Source of the DNA: an uncultured Pelagibacteraceae bacterium
Lineage (GTDB): Bacteria > Pseudomonadota > Alphaproteobacteria > Pelagibacterales > AG-422-B15
NCBI GenBank assembly: GCA_902523455.1
Contig: CABYZG010000001.1
Location: 187,023-251,022, forward strand
Direction: 5' to 3'
DNA: 64,000 nucleotides
In this document: positions 7,878 through 20,309 of the stretch, one piece after another
How the letters are laid out: the number at the start of each line of letters is the position of its first letter
How positions within the stretch are numbered: position 1 is the stretch's first letter
Position numbers and translations under genes: made by a program
The notes under the pieces: generated by a model
Seen by the model: the letters and a program-made list of their open reading frames with translations, nothing else
Told to the model about the DNA's origin: nothing
The model's database searches: none

Positions 7878-9791
7878 ATGATGAATTTGCGAAATATAGT
7901 TCTTTGGCTCTTTATTGCTTTAATCGTTTTTGGACTGTTTAATTTATTTAGTAACACTAGTGGTGACAGAAATACTGTTGATTTAACGTACTCACAATTT
8001 TTAGATGAAGTTGAAGCAGGCTCAATTAAAGATGTAATTATTCGAGGTAATAATATCAACGGAGCTTTTGAAGATGGTAGATCTTTTAAAACTTATGCCG
8101 CTAATGACCCAACACTCGTTGATAGACTTAATGATAGAGGTGTAAACATATCAGCTGCACCACTAGACGATGGTTATCCGTCACTTCTTGGAGTTTTAAT
8201 TTCCTGGTTCCCAATGCTATTACTTATTGGTGTATGGATTTTTTTCATGCGTCAGATGCAAGGTGGAAGAGGAGGAGCAATGGGGTTTGGAAGATCCAAG
8301 GCCAAATTACTAACTGAAAATAAAAATAAAGTTACTTTTAATGATGTAGCTGGAATAGATGAAGCAAAAGAAGAGCTTGTTGAAATTGTTGAGTTTTTAA
8401 AGGATCCAAGAAAATTTCAAAAACTTGGTGGTAGGATTCCAAAAGGTGCCTTACTAATTGGCCCTCCAGGAACAGGAAAGACATTGCTTGCTAGAGCTGT
8501 AGCAGGGGAGGCCGGTGTACCTTTTTTTACAATCTCGGGTTCTGATTTTGTTGAAATGTTTGTTGGTGTTGGAGCATCTCGAGTTAGGGATATGTTCGAG
8601 CAAGGAAGAAGAAATGCGCCATGCATAATTTTCATTGATGAAATTGATGCTGTTGGAAGAAGCCGTGGAGCAGGCCTTGGTGGTGGTAATGATGAGAGAG
8701 AACAGACACTTAATCAGATTTTAGTTGAGATGGACGGATTTGATACTCAGGAAGGTATTATTTTGGTTGCCGCAACTAACAGACCAGATGTACTTGATCC
8801 TGCCCTATTAAGACCAGGTCGTTTTGACAGACAGGTTGTTGTTCCTAATCCAGATATCTTAGGCAGAGAAGCAATTCTGAAAGTTCATATTAAAAAAATC
8901 TCTGTCGCGCCTGATGTAGATATTAGAACAATAGCAAGGGGAACACCTGGTTTTTCTGGTGCTGATCTAGCTAACATTGTAAATGAAGCAGCATTGTTGG
9001 CAGCAAGAAAAAATAAGAAAATTGTTACTATGGTAGATTTTGAGGAAGCAAAAGATAAGGTAATGATGGGGTCTGAAAGAAGATCTCTTGTTATGAGTCA
9101 AGAAGAAAAAGAACTTACCGCTTACCATGAAGGAGGTCACGCTGTTGTTGCATTAAATCAATCTGCATCAGATCCAATACATAAAGCTACAATAATACCA
9201 AGAGGTAGAGCCCTTGGAATGGTAATGAGGCTGCCCGAAAGAGACCAATTATCTTTACCTAGGGAAAAAATGTTAGCAGACATCACAGTTGCTATGGGCG
9301 GTAGAGTTGCTGAAGAAATAATCTTTGGTGACAAAAAAGTTACGTCCGGTGCTTCATCAGACATCGAAATGGCAACTAAGATGGCTAGAAATATGGTTAC
9401 TAAATTTGGAATGAGCGAAAAATTAGGACCATTACAATATGGTGAAAATGAGGAAGAAGTATTTTTAGGAAGATCAGTACAAAGACATCAAAATGTGTCA
9501 GAGGAAACAGCTAAACTTATAGATTCAGAGATCAGGCAAATTGTTGATAGCTGTTATGATTTAGCAAAGAAAATTTTAAATGAAAAAATTGACGATTTGC
9601 ATGCTCTTGCAAAAGGTTTAATTGAATACGAAACTTTAAATGGAGATGAAATAACTACATTATTAAAAGAGGGTAAGATCGACAGATCCAATCCTGAAGA
9701 AGAGATTAATAATGCCGGACCGTCTGTACCTAAAAGTGGTAAATCAGCTCCCGTTGGTCCTAGTTTCAAGCCTAAACCTCAAACAAGTTAA
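7878..9791 (+). CDS. ftsH: FtsH, membrane-bound ATP-dependent zinc metalloprotease
   Basis: A 637-residue FtsH with two membrane segments (residues about 5-22 and 95-118) flanking a periplasmic domain. The AAA domain has Walker [21 protein letters not shown], Walker [17 protein letters not shown] and SRH region [21 protein letters not shown]. The protease zinc site is YHEGGHAVV (HEGGH). It degrades misfolded membrane proteins and regulators such as sigma-32. An ATG immediately downstream (7881) is an alternative start. It is preceded by a candidate heat-shock promoter. Confidence 0.97.
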   Translation: MMNLRNIVLWLFIALIVFGLFNLFSNTSGDRNTVDLTYSQFLDEVEAGSIKDVIIRGNNINGAFEDGRSFKTYAANDPTLVDRLNDRGVNISAAPLDDGYPSLLGVLISWFPMLLLIGVWIFFMRQMQGGRGGAMGFGRSKAKLLTENKNKVTFNDVAGIDEAKEELVEIVEFLKDPRKFQKLGGRIPKGALLIGPPGTGKTLLARAVAGEAGVPFFTISGSDFVEMFVGVGASRVRDMFEQGRRNAPCIIFIDEIDAVGRSRGAGLGGGNDEREQTLNQILVEMDGFDTQEGIILVAATNRPDVLDPALLRPGRFDRQVVVPNPDILGREAILKVHIKKISVAPDVDIRTIARGTPGFSGADLANIVNEAALLAARKNKKIVTMVDFEEAKDKVMMGSERRSLVMSQEEKELTAYHEGGHAVVALNQSASDPIHKATIIPRGRALGMVMRLPERDQLSLPREKMLADITVAMGGRVAEEIIFGDKKVTSGASSDIEMATKMARNMVTKFGMSEKLGPLQYGENEEEVFLGRSVQRHQNVSEETAKLIDSEIRQIVDSCYDLAKKILNEKIDDLHALAKGLIEYETLNGDEITTLLKEGKIDRSNPEEEINNAGPSVPKSGKSAPVGPSFKPKPQTS

Positions 9792-9800
9792 CTAATTACA

Positions 9801-10856
9801 GTGTTCCTTGTGCGTAATTCGAATAGATATTACGTGCGACCAATATTTAGTAAAATAAAAACAAAAGATTCACTTTTTCTTGGGTCCTCCAAATTATTCT
9901 TTAATGAAATTGAATTAATAACAAGAGGCAAAACCAAGACTCGATCAAAGTTTCTAAAAATTAATGAAATAAAATATTTGGAACCTGATATTCAGAGAGA
10001 CATAAATAAAAGAATTTCAAATATTACAAAGAAAAGAAAAAAATTAGGAAAGTTTAACTTTGAAAGATCACTTGTGATGGGTATTCTTAATGTAACGCCT
10101 GATAGCTTTTTTGACGGCGGAAAATATTTATTACACGATAATGCAATTGAGCAGTTTAAAAAACTAATTAAAGAAGGCGCAGATATCATTGATATTGGCG
10201 GAGAGTCAACAAGGCCTGGATCAAAAGAAATTACAGTTAATGAGGAAATTAGCCGAATTATTCCAATAATTTCTCAAATCAGAAAAAAATATAAGAAAGA
10301 ATTTATCTCGGTAGATACAAGAAAATCTCAAGTTATGAAAGAAGCATGTAAATTTAATATAAATCTAATAAATGATGTTTCAGGACTGAGATTTGATAAA
10401 AACTCAAAAAAATTTTTAAACTCGAATAAAATTCCTTTTGTTTTAATGCATTCAATTTCAACTCCTGAAAAGATGCAAAAAAATATAAAGTACAAAGATG
10501 TACTTCTTGATATTTATGATTTCTTTGAGAAGCAAATCAGTCTATGCGAGAATAATGGCATATCTAAAAGCCGAATTATAATAGACCCTGGAATTGGTTT
10601 TGGTAAAACTTTGCAACAAAATTTGAAACTAATTTCAAACATCGCATTATTTCATTCTTTGGGCCTTCCTGTGATATTAGGAAGCTCTCGAAAAAGTTTT
10701 ATTGGCAAGATTGAAAAAAATGAATTATACGAAGATCGATTAGGCGGTTCAATAGCAACGGTTATGCATGGACTAGCTGAAGGAGTTCAAATATTTAGGG
10801 TGCACGATGTTTATGCAACAAAACAATCAATTAAGGTTTATTCTAAAATAAAATGA
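9801..10856 (+). CDS. folP: Dihydropteroate synthase
   Basis: A 351-residue protein. The catalytic TIM barrel begins near residue 90 with VMGILNVTPDSFFDGGKY, followed by DIIDIGGESTRPGS, INDVSGLRFD, and the C-terminal ILGSSRKSFIGKI that binds the pterin pyrophosphate. It joins p-aminobenzoate to the pterin in folate synthesis. The roughly 85-residue N-terminal extension, also seen in other alphaproteobacterial FolP proteins, has no assigned function. GTG is the likely start. Its end overlaps glmM by 4 bases (ATGA). Confidence 0.92.
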   Translation: MFLVRNSNRYYVRPIFSKIKTKDSLFLGSSKLFFNEIELITRGKTKTRSKFLKINEIKYLEPDIQRDINKRISNITKKRKKLGKFNFERSLVMGILNVTPDSFFDGGKYLLHDNAIEQFKKLIKEGADIIDIGGESTRPGSKEITVNEEISRIIPIISQIRKKYKKEFISVDTRKSQVMKEACKFNINLINDVSGLRFDKNSKKFLNSNKIPFVLMHSISTPEKMQKNIKYKDVLLDIYDFFEKQISLCENNGISKSRIIIDPGIGFGKTLQQNLKLISNIALFHSLGLPVILGSSRKSFIGKIEKNELYEDRLGGSIATVMHGLAEGVQIFRVHDVYATKQSIKVYSKIK

Positions 10857-12184
10857 AAAAGTTTTTTGGAACAGATGGAGTAAGAGCAAGTTCAAATAGT
10901 CAAAAACTTAATGGCCTGACACTTATGAAGCTCGGAATGGCACTAGGTAAACATTTTACTGTTGGAGATCATCGTCACAAAGTTGTTATTGGTAAAGATA
11001 CAAGACTATCAGGTTATATGATTGAACAAGCATTAACCTCTGGATTATTATCTATGGGAATGGATGTCTTTCTTTTTGGGCCCATACCTACACCCGCAGT
11101 TGCAATGTTGACAAAATCTATGCGAGCAGACTTAGGAATAATGATAACTGCTTCACACAACCAATATCAAGATAATGGTATTAAAATATTTGATAAAAAT
11201 GGAAATAAATTATCAGACAAAACTGAAATTGAAATAGAGCATCTTATGGAGTCTGAATTAGAAAATTCATTAGCGGGTCCAGAAAAAATAGGCAGAGCAA
11301 AAAGACTCGAAGATGCAAATGGTAGATATATAGAATTCCTAAAAGGTACTTTTCCTAAATCACAACGGCTTGATGGTCTTAAAATTGTAATAGATTGTGC
11401 AAATGGGGCTTCTTATATTTCTGCACCTTTAATTTTATGGGAGCTTGGTGCAGAAGTTATTCAAATAGCTACTCAACCAAATGGAACTAATATAAATTTG
11501 GAATGTGGGTCTACTAATACCAATAAACTTGCTAAAAAAGTATTAGAGGAGAAGGCTGATATTGGTATTGCCTTAGATGGCGATGGCGATCGATTGGCTG
11601 TTATTGATGAAAAAGGACATTTAGTCAATGGCGACCAGATACTGGCATTACTAGCTATTGAAATGTCAAAAGATAAAAAATTAAAAAATAATAATGTAGT
11701 TGGTACTTCAATGGCAAACATGGGCTTAGAAACTTTATTAAAGAAACATAATATTGGGTTAATAAGGGCAAAAGTTGGCGATCGATATGTAAAGGAAAAA
11801 ATGATTTCAGAAGATTTAAATTTAGGCGGTGAACAATCTGGACATATAATTTTACGTGATTTTACTTCATCAGGAGATGGAATAGTAGTTGCTCTTCAAG
11901 TTCTATCTATCTTAAATAGAAAAAAAGGAAAAGCCAGTGACTGCCTTCATTTATTCAGTCCTCTACCACAAAACCTGATTAATTTCCGCGTAAAAGAAAG
12001 AAATATTTTAGATCACGAGGATACGAAATTATTTATCAAATCTTGTGAAGAAAAAGTTTCAGAAGACGGAAGAATCGTAGTTAGAATGTCTGGTACTGAA
12101 CCTCTTTTAAGAGTTATGATTGAAAGTGGAAATCAGCATACAATTGATGAATTAACTGAAAGCGTAACAAAATATTTTTCATAA
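10853..12184 (+). CDS. glmM: GlmM, phosphoglucosamine mutase
   Basis: A 443-residue enzyme of the alpha-D-phosphohexomutase family: MKKFFGTDGVR at the N-terminus, the phosphoserine loop TASHNQYQDNGIKIF, the metal loop ALDGDGDRLAVID, the sugar loop GGEQSGHII and the phosphate loop RMSGTEPLLRVM. It interconverts glucosamine-6-phosphate and glucosamine-1-phosphate for peptidoglycan and lipopolysaccharide. It is translationally coupled to folP (4-base overlap) and followed by purA after 14 bases. Confidence 0.96.
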   Translation: MKKFFGTDGVRASSNSQKLNGLTLMKLGMALGKHFTVGDHRHKVVIGKDTRLSGYMIEQALTSGLLSMGMDVFLFGPIPTPAVAMLTKSMRADLGIMITASHNQYQDNGIKIFDKNGNKLSDKTEIEIEHLMESELENSLAGPEKIGRAKRLEDANGRYIEFLKGTFPKSQRLDGLKIVIDCANGASYISAPLILWELGAEVIQIATQPNGTNINLECGSTNTNKLAKKVLEEKADIGIALDGDGDRLAVIDEKGHLVNGDQILALLAIEMSKDKKLKNNNVVGTSMANMGLETLLKKHNIGLIRAKVGDRYVKEKMISEDLNLGGEQSGHIILRDFTSSGDGIVVALQVLSILNRKKGKASDCLHLFSPLPQNLINFRVKERNILDHEDTKLFIKSCEEKVSEDGRIVVRMSGTEPLLRVMIESGNQHTIDELTESVTKYFS

Positions 12185-12198
12185 AATAAAGGCATTAA

Positions 12199-14375
<2,177 letters not shown>

Positions 14376-14406
14376 AATATGGTTACTTTTTTCTAGAAAT
14401 CAATGT

Positions 14407-15378
14407 TCAGCTTTTAATTGAATTTACCAATTTGCTCAAGTAATCCGGCATAACAGACTGAAAATGAAGCATTTTTTCTTTTTTAGGATGAAGAAACCCA
14501 AGAGATTGCGCATGCAGAGCCTGTCCTGGCAACATTTTAATCGATTGAACCGTGCTTTCTGAAAGTGATTTTAGTTTACTTTGAGGCGATCGCCCATAAG
14601 TACGGTCTCCTATGAGTGGATTTCCCTTTTCTGTTAGATGCACTCTTATTTGATGAGTTCTTCCGGTTTCTAAGCGACATTCTAATACTGTGGCAACAAT
14701 TTGATTTTTTTTGTTCTTTAAATTTTCAAGTGTCTTATAATGAGTGATAGCAACCTTACCTCTACTTACAGAACTCATCATTTTTGTTCTATTCCTATTA
14801 CTTCTAGATAAGAGTGACTTAATTTTTCCATTTGCTGGTGAGATTTTGTTCCAGCATACAGCAATATAAACTCTTTCGATAGAGTGAGCAGCAAATTGGT
14901 CAGATAAATGTTTATGAGTAAAATCATTTTTAGCTATTACAACCAGTCCACTCGTATCTTTATCAATTCGATGAACTATTCCCGGCCTTTGAGCATCACC
15001 GACAAATTTTAATTCATCTCCACAATGATTGATTAAAGCATTAACAATTGTACCTGTCTTATTTCCAGCACCGGGGTGCATTACTATGCCCGCAGGTTTA
15101 TTGATAACTATCAAATCCTTATCTTCATAAACAATATTTAATTTTATGTTCTCACCAATTATTGGCGTCTCATTTGCTAATAGTATATTTACTGAAATAT
15201 GATCGCCTAATGAGATCTTATAATCAGGATCTACAATATTATTATTTACTGTAATATTGGAGGACTTTATTAATTGAATTATTTTTGACCTACTAAATTC
15301 TCTCAAATTTAAAGCAATATATTTGTCTATACGCTGACCTACTTGCTTCTTATGGTTGACTTTGTATTGATAGAACAT
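14407..15378 (-). CDS. rluD: RluD, 23S rRNA pseudouridine synthase
   Basis: A 323-residue protein with an N-terminal S4 RNA-binding domain (GQRIDKYIALNLREFSRSKI...) and an RluA-type catalytic domain with the active-site Asp in RPGIVHRIDKDTSGLVVIAK. RTHQIRVHL and GDRTYG follow. It modifies uridines in helix 69 of 23S rRNA. The start at MFYQYKVN was chosen because an upstream in-frame start would overlap the divergent small gene; family members begin close to this point. Only 12 bases separate the two divergent starts. Confidence 0.94.
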   Translation of the reverse strand: MFYQYKVNHKKQVGQRIDKYIALNLREFSRSKIIQLIKSSNITVNNNIVDPDYKISLGDHISVNILLANETPIIGENIKLNIVYEDKDLIVINKPAGIVMHPGAGNKTGTIVNALINHCGDELKFVGDAQRPGIVHRIDKDTSGLVVIAKNDFTHKHLSDQFAAHSIERVYIAVCWNKISPANGKIKSLLSRSNRNRTKMMSSVSRGKVAITHYKTLENLKNKKNQIVATVLECRLETGRTHQIRVHLTEKGNPLIGDRTYGRSPQSKLKSLSESTVQSIKMLPGQALHAQSLGFLHPKKEKMLHFQSVMPDYLSKLVNSIKS

Positions 15379-15390
15379 TATGAGATAACG

Positions 15391-15678
15391 ATGTACCAAA
15401 AAATTATGCTATTTATAGTTATATTTCTCGGAATTGTAATTTTAATTGGTACCACGATTGTTATTACTACTATTATTGAGCGATCATACAAGATTGATTT
15501 TTTTACTTCCACTGATAATTCTGAGAAGGATATAAATATTGAAAAAAAATGTGATCTCGTGGGTGAAAAAACTAAAGTTATTTCTCTAAGTGAGGACAAA
15601 TTAGCTATTATTTGTGAGGGTCGTATTGAGGTAATGAATTTATCTAATAATCAAGTAGAAAAAGTAGTTAACTACTAG
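15391..15678 (+). CDS. Small single-span membrane protein next to rluD
   Basis: A 95-residue protein with one strong membrane helix (residues about 5-27, IMLFIVIFLGIVILIGTTIVI) and a short C-terminal domain ending in a beta-like KLAIICEGRIEVMNLSN segment. It is divergent from rluD with a 12-base gap, where alphaproteobacteria often encode a short one-span membrane protein of the DUF6476 type. That assignment rests on position, length and shape rather than a recognised motif. Function unknown. Its stop shares CTAG with the convergent GMC oxidoreductase. Confidence 0.6.
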   Translation: MYQKIMLFIVIFLGIVILIGTTIVITTIIERSYKIDFFTSTDNSEKDINIEKKCDLVGEKTKVISLSEDKLAIICEGRIEVMNLSNNQVEKVVNY

Positions 15679-17309
15679 CTTGCTCTATAAAAACTGGTCT
15701 CTACATCGGGTAAAGTTTCTTTTTTGAGGATGAGATCAGATGCCTTTTCAGCGATCATCACAGTTGTTGCATTGAGATTTCCTGTAATGATATTTGGCAT
15801 TATTGAAGCATCTACAACTCTTAAATTTTCAATCCCATAAACTTTGAGCTCTTCATCGACAACAGATAACTCATCTTTTCCCATCTTGCATGTACAAGAA
15901 GGATGATAAGCAGTATCACCTTTATTTTTAATGAATTCATTTAAATCACCCTCAGAGCTTGAATTTATTCCAGGGTTAATTTCTTTTCCTCGATATTTAT
16001 CAAAAGCTTTTTGATGAAAAATTTCCCTTGCAATTTTAATACCATCTCTCATTTCTTTTAAATCATGCTCTGTCTGCATATAATTAAACTGTATAGCGGG
16101 TGAAGCTGAGGGATTGTTTGACTTTAATTTGACATGTCCTCTACTTGTTGGCCTCATTGGTCCTACATGCGCTTGAAAAGAATGAGAGCTTGGAGATTGT
16201 CTTCCATGATCCAATACAAGCGATGGAAAGAAGTGATACTGAATATTAGGATAATCAACCATATCATTACTTCTCACAAAGCCACCTGTCTCTAAGTTTG
16301 AATATGCTGCCACTCCAGATTTAAAAATAAACCACTCTATCCCTATGAATGCCATTCTTATTGGATTATATGATGTGTAAAGTGTAACGGGCTTTGTACA
16401 CTCATATTGTAAATAAGTTTCAAGATGATCCTGTAAATTTTCACCTACACCTCTTAGGTCATGTTGAACAGAAATATCTAATTTTTTTAGTTCTTCAGCA
16501 TTTCCTATACCTGAAAGCATTAGAAGTTGAGGTGAATTTATTGCTCCCGCTGATAATATCACTTCATTTTCAGCATGTATTTTTTTTCTCTCTCTTCCTG
16601 TAGTACATTCAACCCCAACGGCTTTATTATTTTCAATGATAACTTTGTTTACTATTGTGTTTGTAATGACGGTAAGATTTCTTCTGTTAATAACTGGATG
16701 CAAGTAAGTTACACTCGTACTTTGTCTTCTGCCTCCATAAATAGTGGTGTCCATTAGACCAAATCCCTCTTGCTTATATCCATTCATGTCATTATTTATC
16801 TCATAGCCGGCTTGTTCTGCCGCTTCTAGGTAGACTTTACTCAATTCATTGCCTTCCGAAGATCGAGATAGTTTTAAAGGACCGCTTTTATTCCTATAAG
16901 TTTCATCTAATCCTTCAATTGACTCTGATTTTTTAAAATACGGAAGAACATTATTATAATTCCATGACTTAAGATCTTTTTGAGCCCAGTTTTCAAAATC
17001 CATTGGATTTCCTCTTACATGAACCATACCGTTGTGTGATGAACTTCCTCCCAACATCTTTCCTCTTGGGCAAAACATTTTTCTATTGTTCATGAACGGT
17101 TCAGGCTCAGTTTCGTATAAATAATTATATTTTGGGTCATGCATTGTGTATAATAAAGCTGCTGGCATTGAGGTTTTCCATGTTTTATCCGATGGACCTG
17201 ACTCTATTAACAATACATTTATCTCTGGATCAGCTGAAAGTCTATTTGCCAGAACACAACCCGCACTTCCGGCACCAATAATAATATAATTATAAGAATT
17301 AAATTGCAT
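15675..17309 (-). CDS. GMC-family oxidoreductase, choline-dehydrogenase-like
   Basis: A 544-residue flavoprotein. The N-terminal FAD motif is YIIIGAGSAGCVLANRLS, followed by GMC signatures GKMLGGSSSHNGMVHVRG and VILSAGAINSPQLLMLSGIG. The C-terminal catalytic His is in YHPSCTCKMG, with VVDASIMPNIITGNLNATT after it. Choline dehydrogenase (BetA) is the closest named relative, but alcohol dehydrogenases of this family share all these motifs, so the substrate is open. The island next door handles trimethylamines, which supports a choline-type substrate. ATG at 17309 is preferred over an in-frame TTG upstream. A paralogue lies at 54794. Confidence 0.85.
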   Translation of the reverse strand: MQFNSYNYIIIGAGSAGCVLANRLSADPEINVLLIESGPSDKTWKTSMPAALLYTMHDPKYNYLYETEPEPFMNNRKMFCPRGKMLGGSSSHNGMVHVRGNPMDFENWAQKDLKSWNYNNVLPYFKKSESIEGLDETYRNKSGPLKLSRSSEGNELSKVYLEAAEQAGYEINNDMNGYKQEGFGLMDTTIYGGRRQSTSVTYLHPVINRRNLTVITNTIVNKVIIENNKAVGVECTTGRERKKIHAENEVILSAGAINSPQLLMLSGIGNAEELKKLDISVQHDLRGVGENLQDHLETYLQYECTKPVTLYTSYNPIRMAFIGIEWFIFKSGVAAYSNLETGGFVRSNDMVDYPNIQYHFFPSLVLDHGRQSPSSHSFQAHVGPMRPTSRGHVKLKSNNPSASPAIQFNYMQTEHDLKEMRDGIKIAREIFHQKAFDKYRGKEINPGINSSSEGDLNEFIKNKGDTAYHPSCTCKMGKDELSVVDEELKVYGIENLRVVDASIMPNIITGNLNATTVMIAEKASDLILKKETLPDVETSFYRAS

Positions 17310-17353
17310 AACTAATTTTACCAAAGTTTGTAATTATAGTACAACATAAGCTT

Positions 17354-18232
17354 ATGTTAAAAAATTTAAACCCCAATTATGCAATTGTACTTTCAACATT
17401 ATTGTGGGGTACGTGGTGGTATCCATTAAGGCTACTTAATGAATATGCGTATAATAATGCAATTCCGCTCACTTTAAGTTTCACTATTGCTGGGTTATTT
17501 TTATTATTTTTTTCATACAAAAATATATCAAAATTAACTAATCGAAATTTAATTCTTACAATAGTCGCAGCTTCAGCAGGAGCGGCTGCAATGTGTCTTT
17601 ATAATGAAGGTTTAATTAGAGGTAATGTTGCAAGAGTCTTAATCTTTTTTTATTTAACAGCTGTATGGAGCACTTTAATTGAAATTATTTTTCTAAGAGC
17701 GGCCTTAAACATTTATAGGTTTTTTTCAATTTCTTCAGGTTTTATAGGTCTGTTTATTATAACTGGGTTGGATCAAGGAAATTTTATGCCTAGCACACTT
17801 GCAGATCTGTTTGGAATTCTCTCAGGATTTCTCTGGTCAATCTGTGCAACACTCATAAGAATAAATGAGGAACTTGATGTAAATTTCGGTACTTCAGTTT
17901 TTATTTTAATTGGGGGTCTTTTTGTTGTTATTGCAACATTCTTACCAGATGGGCAAATACTTTCAGGATTTAACTATGATATTTTAAAGAATACTATTTT
18001 GATAATTTTAATATTCGCATTTATCTGGTTATTGCCAGGTTACTGGCTTGTCACCTATGGTCAGGATCAAGTTGATCCAGGACGCGCGGGGATCCTATTA
18101 ATGTTCGAAGTTGTTATTGGCGTTATATCTGCCTATCTGCTTGCAAATGAAATAATCTCGATTAGAGAGTTTATTGGTGCAATATTCGTAATGAGCGCAC
18201 CATTAATCGAGATCTATTCAGTAAAAAAATAA
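17354..18232 (+). CDS. EamA/DMT-superfamily transporter
   Basis: A 292-residue integral membrane protein with about ten hydrophobic segments, starting NYAIVLSTLLWGTWWYPLRLL, the shape of drug/metabolite transporter permeases with two EamA repeats. The substrate cannot be read from the sequence. It lies between the GMC oxidoreductase and the ProXWV-type importer, so transport of an amine or its breakdown product is possible but unproven. Confidence 0.8.
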   Translation: MLKNLNPNYAIVLSTLLWGTWWYPLRLLNEYAYNNAIPLTLSFTIAGLFLLFFSYKNISKLTNRNLILTIVAASAGAAAMCLYNEGLIRGNVARVLIFFYLTAVWSTLIEIIFLRAALNIYRFFSISSGFIGLFIITGLDQGNFMPSTLADLFGILSGFLWSICATLIRINEELDVNFGTSVFILIGGLFVVIATFLPDGQILSGFNYDILKNTILIILIFAFIWLLPGYWLVTYGQDQVDPGRAGILLMFEVVIGVISAYLLANEIISIREFIGAIFVMSAPLIEIYSVKK

Positions 18233-18347
18233 TTAAATCAGACATTTATCTAATTAATTATGTAACATAATTTAATTTTTTTTTATGTGGAAGCACTTAC
18301 ATATATATGTTTCAATTATAATGAAAGATATAAATTAGGAGATTAAA

Positions 18348-19364
18348 ATGAATAAATTTTTTAAAAAATCTGCAATTGGAATATTTTTAGCAGGTTTTGC
18401 AATTATTTTTGCAGTTAGTTGCGACAGGAATCAGGAAGTAGCTGATTGTGGCACAATTACTGTCGCAGAAATGAATTGGGCATCAGCTGAAATGTTTGCT
18501 CATGTAGATAAAATAGTATTAGAAAATGGGTATGGCTGTAATGTTGAACTTGTACCCGGCGATACTATGCCAACAGCAACATCAATGATGGAAAAAGGTG
18601 AGCCGGATGTAGCTCCTGAACTCTGGATTAATTCAGTTCGTATAGCTCTAGATAATGCAGTAGGTGAGGGTCGTTTGCATTATGCAGCTGAGGTACTGTC
18701 TGACACTGGTGAAGAAGGATGGTGGATTCCTCAGTACATGGCTGATGCAAATCCTGATATCCAAACGGTTTATGACGTTATAGAGCGCCCTGAACTTTTC
18801 CCTCATCCGGAAGGTGGAGATGGAGCAATTTATACATGTCCATCAGGCTGGAACTGTCAAATTAGTACCGGAAATCTCTTTAAAGCGTATGATATGGAAG
18901 CAAAAGGATGGAGACTAGTTGATCCTGGATCAGGTGGTGCATTAGCTGGTGCTATCGGTGAAGCATATAATAAAGAAGAGGGATGGCTAGGATACTATTG
19001 GGCTCCTACAGCAGTTCTTGGCAAATATCCACTTAAGAAACTAAGCTTTGGTGTTGATCACAGTAAAGAAGAGTGGGACACTTGTACTTCTCAAGATGGA
19101 TGTGCAGATCCAAAACCTAACGCATGGGTTGTTTCTGAAGTATACACTGTTGTAACTGATAACTTTAAAAATAGTTCTGATCTTGGAATGGAATACATTT
19201 CAAAGAGAGCACTTCCAAACAGCACTGTTAATGCTTTATTAGCTTGGAAAGATGACAATCAAGCATCTGGCGAAGACACAGCTATACATTTTCTGAAAAA
19301 CTATACAGAATGGCACAGCTGGGTTGACGGTAATGCGAAAGCTAAAATTGAAGCAGCGTTATAA
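18348..19364 (+). CDS. ProX-type substrate-binding lipoprotein for glycine betaine or related osmolyte
   Basis: A 338-residue OpuAC-family periplasmic binding protein. The signal peptide ends in a lipobox-like AVSC (Cys25). The mature part shows TVAEMNWASAEMFAHV, VPGDTMPTATSMMEKGEPDVAPELW and GWWIPQYM, with several Trp residues of the kind that cage quaternary ammonium groups. Glycine betaine, choline, carnitine, proline betaine or DMSP are all possible ligands. An AGGAGA ribosome site lies just before the ATG, and a 115-bp upstream gap has room for its own promoter. First gene of the importer operon. Confidence 0.88.
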   Translation: MNKFFKKSAIGIFLAGFAIIFAVSCDRNQEVADCGTITVAEMNWASAEMFAHVDKIVLENGYGCNVELVPGDTMPTATSMMEKGEPDVAPELWINSVRIALDNAVGEGRLHYAAEVLSDTGEEGWWIPQYMADANPDIQTVYDVIERPELFPHPEGGDGAIYTCPSGWNCQISTGNLFKAYDMEAKGWRLVDPGSGGALAGAIGEAYNKEEGWLGYYWAPTAVLGKYPLKKLSFGVDHSKEEWDTCTSQDGCADPKPNAWVVSEVYTVVTDNFKNSSDLGMEYISKRALPNSTVNALLAWKDDNQASGEDTAIHFLKNYTEWHSWVDGNAKAKIEAAL

Positions 19365-19380
19365 TTAAAAAAATAATATT

Positions 19381-19404
19381 GCGGACTATAGAAATATAGT
19401 CCGC
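19381..19404 (+). promoter_or_regulatory. Strong stem-loop with GAAA tetraloop between proX and proW genes
   Basis: A perfect 10-bp stem GCGGACTATA / TATAGTCCGC closes on GAAA, a stable GNRA tetraloop. It begins 16 bases after the binding-protein stop and ends 8 bases before the permease ATG, with no U-run. Such a hairpin typically protects the 3' end of the upstream message and can hide the next start, giving excess binding protein over permease. The structure is seen directly; the effect is inferred. Confidence 0.7.
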
Positions 19405-19412
19405 ATATCTAT

Positions 19413-20309
19413 ATGAACTTTACCGAATTTTTTATTTCATTTCCTGAAATGAGTAAGGAGAGTCTTCGCCTATTTAAGAAGTCTCTTGATGGCGCTTACC
19501 GAAACTTTTCACGTGAATATGGCGATACAATTGAAGCGGTTTTTGATCCAGTGCTTTATTTCTTAGTATGGTTTGAAAAAATACTACAAAATTCTCCATG
19601 GCCTGTCGTAATAATCGTTTTCTTATTATTGATTTATTATGGAAGTAGAAGCATCGCTCTAACTATTTCATCTTTAATTGCTTTTTTATTAATTGGATAT
19701 TTTGGAATGTGGGATGATACGATGTCCACAGTCAGTATTATTGGTGTTTGCACACTAATGTCTATCGGCCTAGGTATACCAATTGGCATATTAATGTCAG
19801 GATCTGATAGGGCGAGAGCCGCAATTACTCCAATTTTAGATATTATGCAAACGATGCCAAGTTTTGTGTATCTCATTCCAGTTGTTATGTTATTGGGTAT
19901 TGGTAAAATTCCTGGTTTACTTGCAGTTATAATCTATGCAATCCCGCCAATAATTCGACTTACTGATCTTGGTATTAGAGAAGTTAATAAAGAAGTTTTA
20001 GAAGCCGCAGATGCATTTGGTGCAAATAGAACTCAAAAATTATTTAGAGTACAGCTTCCATTAGCTTTACCAACAATTTTCGCTGGTATTAATCAAACAA
20101 TAATGATGGCACTTGCAATGGTAGTTATTGCTTCAATGATTGGGGTTAAGGGATTGGGGCAACCAGTCTTAAAAGCCATCACCAATCAATATTTTACAAT
20201 GGGCCTTCTCAATGGTTTGGCTATTGTAGCTTTGGCGATCATATTTGACAGGGTTTCTCAGTCATTTGGCAAAAGAATGCAGCAATATAGGGCTGGCGCA
20301 AATGAGTGA
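19413..20309 (+). CDS. ProW-type ABC transporter permease
   Basis: A 298-residue binding-protein-dependent permease. After a cytoplasmic N-terminal region it has about six membrane segments with GIPIGILMSGSDRARAAITP and LDIMQTMPSFVYLIPVVMLLG. The cytoplasmic EAA loop is EAADAFGANRTQKLFRVQLPLALPTI, which docks the ATPase. This is the ProW/OpuAB pattern for betaine-type osmolytes. Its start lies 8 bases after a strong hairpin; its end overlaps the ATPase gene by 8 bases. Confidence 0.92.
   Translation: MNFTEFFISFPEMSKESLRLFKKSLDGAYRNFSREYGDTIEAVFDPVLYFLVWFEKILQNSPWPVVIIVFLLLIYYGSRSIALTISSLIAFLLIGYFGMWDDTMSTVSIIGVCTLMSIGLGIPIGILMSGSDRARAAITPILDIMQTMPSFVYLIPVVMLLGIGKIPGLLAVIIYAIPPIIRLTDLGIREVNKEVLEAADAFGANRTQKLFRVQLPLALPTIFAGINQTIMMALAMVVIASMIGVKGLGQPVLKAITNQYFTMGLLNGLAIVALAIIFDRVSQSFGKRMQQYRAGANE

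Noticed and set aside
18299..18310. 12-nt palindrome ACATATATATGT upstream of the ProX-type gene
   Set aside because: It is a simple alternating AT repeat in an AT-rich gap; such palindromes arise readily by chance.
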